A DNA stretch of 6,625 nucleotides, from assembly GCA_902591645.1 (NCBI GenBank), contig CACJBM010000082.1, positions 1 to 6,625 on the forward strand, given 5' to 3'. Positions 5,039 through 6,625 of the stretch are shown here, piece after piece. The DNA comes from an uncultured Verrucomicrobiota bacterium (GTDB lineage Bacteria; Verrucomicrobiota; Verrucomicrobiae; Verrucomicrobiales; DEV007). Position 1 is the stretch's first letter. Every line of letters starts with the position of its first letter. The notes below the pieces were generated by a model. The model was not told the origin of the DNA. It did no database searches and saw nothing but the letters and a program-made list of their open reading frames with translations. Both the position numbers and the translations under genes were made by a program.

Positions 5039-6625
5039 TTAATCGACTGTTCCAGTAGCACTTTGAATGACATTGAGGCAGTGATTTCCAATTTTTTCTA
5101 ATTGATTATTGATATCAATTTGAAGCATTTCACGTTTGAGGTCGCCGTCTTCTTGCATCCTGGATAGGGATGATTTGTTTAAATTGCGTCGCATCTCATC
5201 AGTAATAGATTCAAATTCTTCTGCTTCCTTAAGAATGTTGAGAGAAACTGGAGGTGTTATGTTGCTGCGAGTGAATGTAAGAAATTCACCCACTAAACGC
5301 GTAAATCTTTTCAGCTCTAATGTGGTTTCATCAGAGAATGGGCTGTGACCCTTACGATTCCTTCGATCAGTGAGCATGACGAGTCGGTGAACACAGTCAC
5401 TGGCCTCTTCTAACTCAGATACTATTCGTATCATTGAGCTCACGTCATCTGCGTTTCGGCTGCTCAGTTCGGATGAAGATAAGCGGACAAGATACTGCGT
5501 AATGTCAGCCATACATTGGTCGGTGGTGTTTTCAAGGTCCTTGGACTTTTCGACAGCTGGAGTCAAGTCAATGGTCCTGTCGGAAAACATGTTTTCAAAA
5601 TCGTCATACATTTCGAGGGTAATATCAGCCATGCCCTCGACTGCGTTTTGGGCTTCGGGAAGATTCATTTCTCCGACCTCCATCAGGTTTTGAGTAATGA
5701 AATGCAGCCGTGGATCTGATTCGTTTTCATCATCCTTGACCCATTTTTTGACAAACCTTGCAATCCAGGGGACGAACCCAATAAGAAGGCAAATGTTTAT
5801 GAAGTTAAATGTGGAATGGAAGATTGCCAGATTGAATCCTATTGGCGTGGAATGCTTCTCAGTTCGAAAAGAATCGGGGAGGCTGTTGCCGATCGACTCG
5901 ACTATAGGGATGAAGGCATAGAATGCTGCAAGCATCCAGATAACACCCAGTATATTGAAAGTGAAATGAGCACGAGCAGCGCGTTTTGCATTTGTATTGG
6001 CACCCAATGAAGCGAGGTATGCAGTCACGGTTGTGCCGATGTTTTCGCCTAGCACAATTGCGCAGGATTCCTGAAATCCAATCCAACCATTTAATGCTAA
6101 CGTGACAGTGATTGCCATCGCAGCTGATGATGACTGAACGGCAATTGTTAGTAAAACACCAAGGGCTAGGAACATTAGTATTGATAGGTATCCTTTGCCG
6201 CTGATGTTTTCTATGAAAGCTCTCCAGCTCTCAGCTTTTTGAACTATTTCAGGCTCGGTGCTAGCAAGCATACTTCTGACGTCTGGCACTGCATCCTTAA
6301 GAGCGCCTAGTCCGTAGAAGAGGAGGCCAAAGCCTATTAAAATTTCCCCCATGCTCTTCCATTTGCCTTTGCCGATGAAGATGAGAGGAGTTCCAATGCC
6401 TACGATCGGTAATGCAATTTTAGCAAGACTGAATTTTCCAACGATAGCTATGATCCAAGCCGTTAGTGTTGTGCCGAGATTGGCACCCATTATTACCCCA
6501 ATCGATTCGACTAGAGTCAATAGTCCGGCATTAACAAAGCTAACAACAATGACTGTAGTTGCTGAAGAGGATTGAAGTAAACAGGTCGTTAGGAATCCTG
6601 TTCCGACACCTGCGAGACGGTTATG
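5039..6625 (-). CDS. Na/Pi-cotransporter family protein with C-terminal PhoU-like domain (5' truncated)
   Basis: This inner-membrane protein belongs to the Na+/phosphate cotransporter family (NptA/YjbB type). The frame stays open to the right edge, so the start lies outside the window. The 35 codons before the TTG at 6518-6520 encode family sequence, including LLQSSSATTV, so that TTG is an internal leucine. About 528 residues are visible, numbered from the window edge. The two inverted-repeat transport halves each carry the signature pair: QSSSATT (18-24) with GANLGTTLTAW (47-57), and QSSSAAM (164-170) with GENIGTTVTAY (193-203). A last membrane segment (about 274-287) ends in basic residues, and a soluble helical region (about 310-525) resembles PhoU, with an ExxxD metal-type motif in EEASD (406-410) and a final LEKIGNHCLNVI helix. 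E. coli YjbB has the same layout and is linked to phosphate export, while NptA imports, so the transport direction is not settled. It lies upstream of phoB-phoR on the same strand. Confidence 0.92.
   Translation of the reverse strand, partial: HNRLAGVGTGFLTTCLLQSSSATTVIVVSFVNAGLLTLVESIGVIMGANLGTTLTAWIIAIVGKFSLAKIALPIVGIGTPLIFIGKGKWKSMGEILIGFGLLFYGLGALKDAVPDVRSMLASTEPEIVQKAESWRAFIENISGKGYLSILMFLALGVLLTIAVQSSSAAMAITVTLALNGWIGFQESCAIVLGENIGTTVTAYLASLGANTNAKRAARAHFTFNILGVIWMLAAFYAFIPIVESIGNSLPDSFRTEKHSTPIGFNLAIFHSTFNFINICLLIGFVPWIARFVKKWVKDDENESDPRLHFITQNLMEVGEMNLPEAQNAVEGMADITLEMYDDFENMFSDRTIDLTPAVEKSKDLENTTDQCMADITQYLVRLSSSELSSRNADDVSSMIRIVSELEEASDCVHRLVMLTDRRNRKGHSPFSDETTLELKRFTRLVGEFLTFTRSNITPPVSLNILKEAEEFESITDEMRRNLNKSSLSRMQEDGDLKREMLQIDINNQLEKIGNHCLNVIQSATGTVD

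Noticed and set aside
5502..6086. Several overlapping open frames on both strands inside the transporter gene
   Set aside because: All lie over the conserved membrane and PhoU-like coding sequence and show no family features; they are shadows.
6518..6520. TTG as the start codon of the Na/Pi transporter
   Set aside because: The 35 upstream codons encode the first QSSS transport motif of the family, so this is an internal leucine.

Overview
The window is ordinary bacterial chromosome with six protein genes. Two of them, rho and the Na/Pi-family transporter, run off the window edges. No RNA gene, insertion sequence, CRISPR array or attachment site was seen. The DNA leans AT-rich, most obviously between genes. 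The style of the Rho protein (a GRTGSGGLD-type Q-loop and a GTRKDELL R-loop) together with the PhoBR and Na/Pi set fits a free-living Gram-negative bacterium, perhaps of the Planctomycetota-Verrucomicrobiota group. That placement is a guess from remembered family resemblance and was not tested.

Left part, + strand (1-2265): the 3' part of rho (transcription termination factor) is followed after 23 bases by a complete RNase D gene (rnd), probably in one operon. The Rho carries an unusual Gly/Arg/Lys-rich insertion in the Q-loop, the RNA-gripping loop of the central pore. A 175-base AT-rich spacer with weak inverted repeats follows (2266-2440). Next comes a 136-residue protein of unknown function with an N-terminal four-cysteine zinc ribbon and a single C-terminal membrane helix (2441-2851).

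Right part, - strand (2877-6625): read in transcription order, there is a Na/Pi-cotransporter-family protein with a C-terminal PhoU-like domain (5' end beyond the window), a 186-base spacer, a PhoB-type response regulator, and a PhoR-type sensor kinase overlapping the regulator gene by four bases (GTGA). This is a phosphate-homeostasis block. The transporter moves phosphate, its PhoU-like domain may report on transport, and the kinase-regulator pair would control phosphate-responsive promoters. The kinase has one N-terminal membrane helix and no periplasmic sensor domain, so it probably receives its signal inside the cell or from a membrane partner.

No clearly novel multi-gene system is visible. 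The items most worth a second look are the Rho Q-loop insertion, the zinc-ribbon/tail-anchor protein, and the close linkage of a PhoU-fused transporter with PhoBR.
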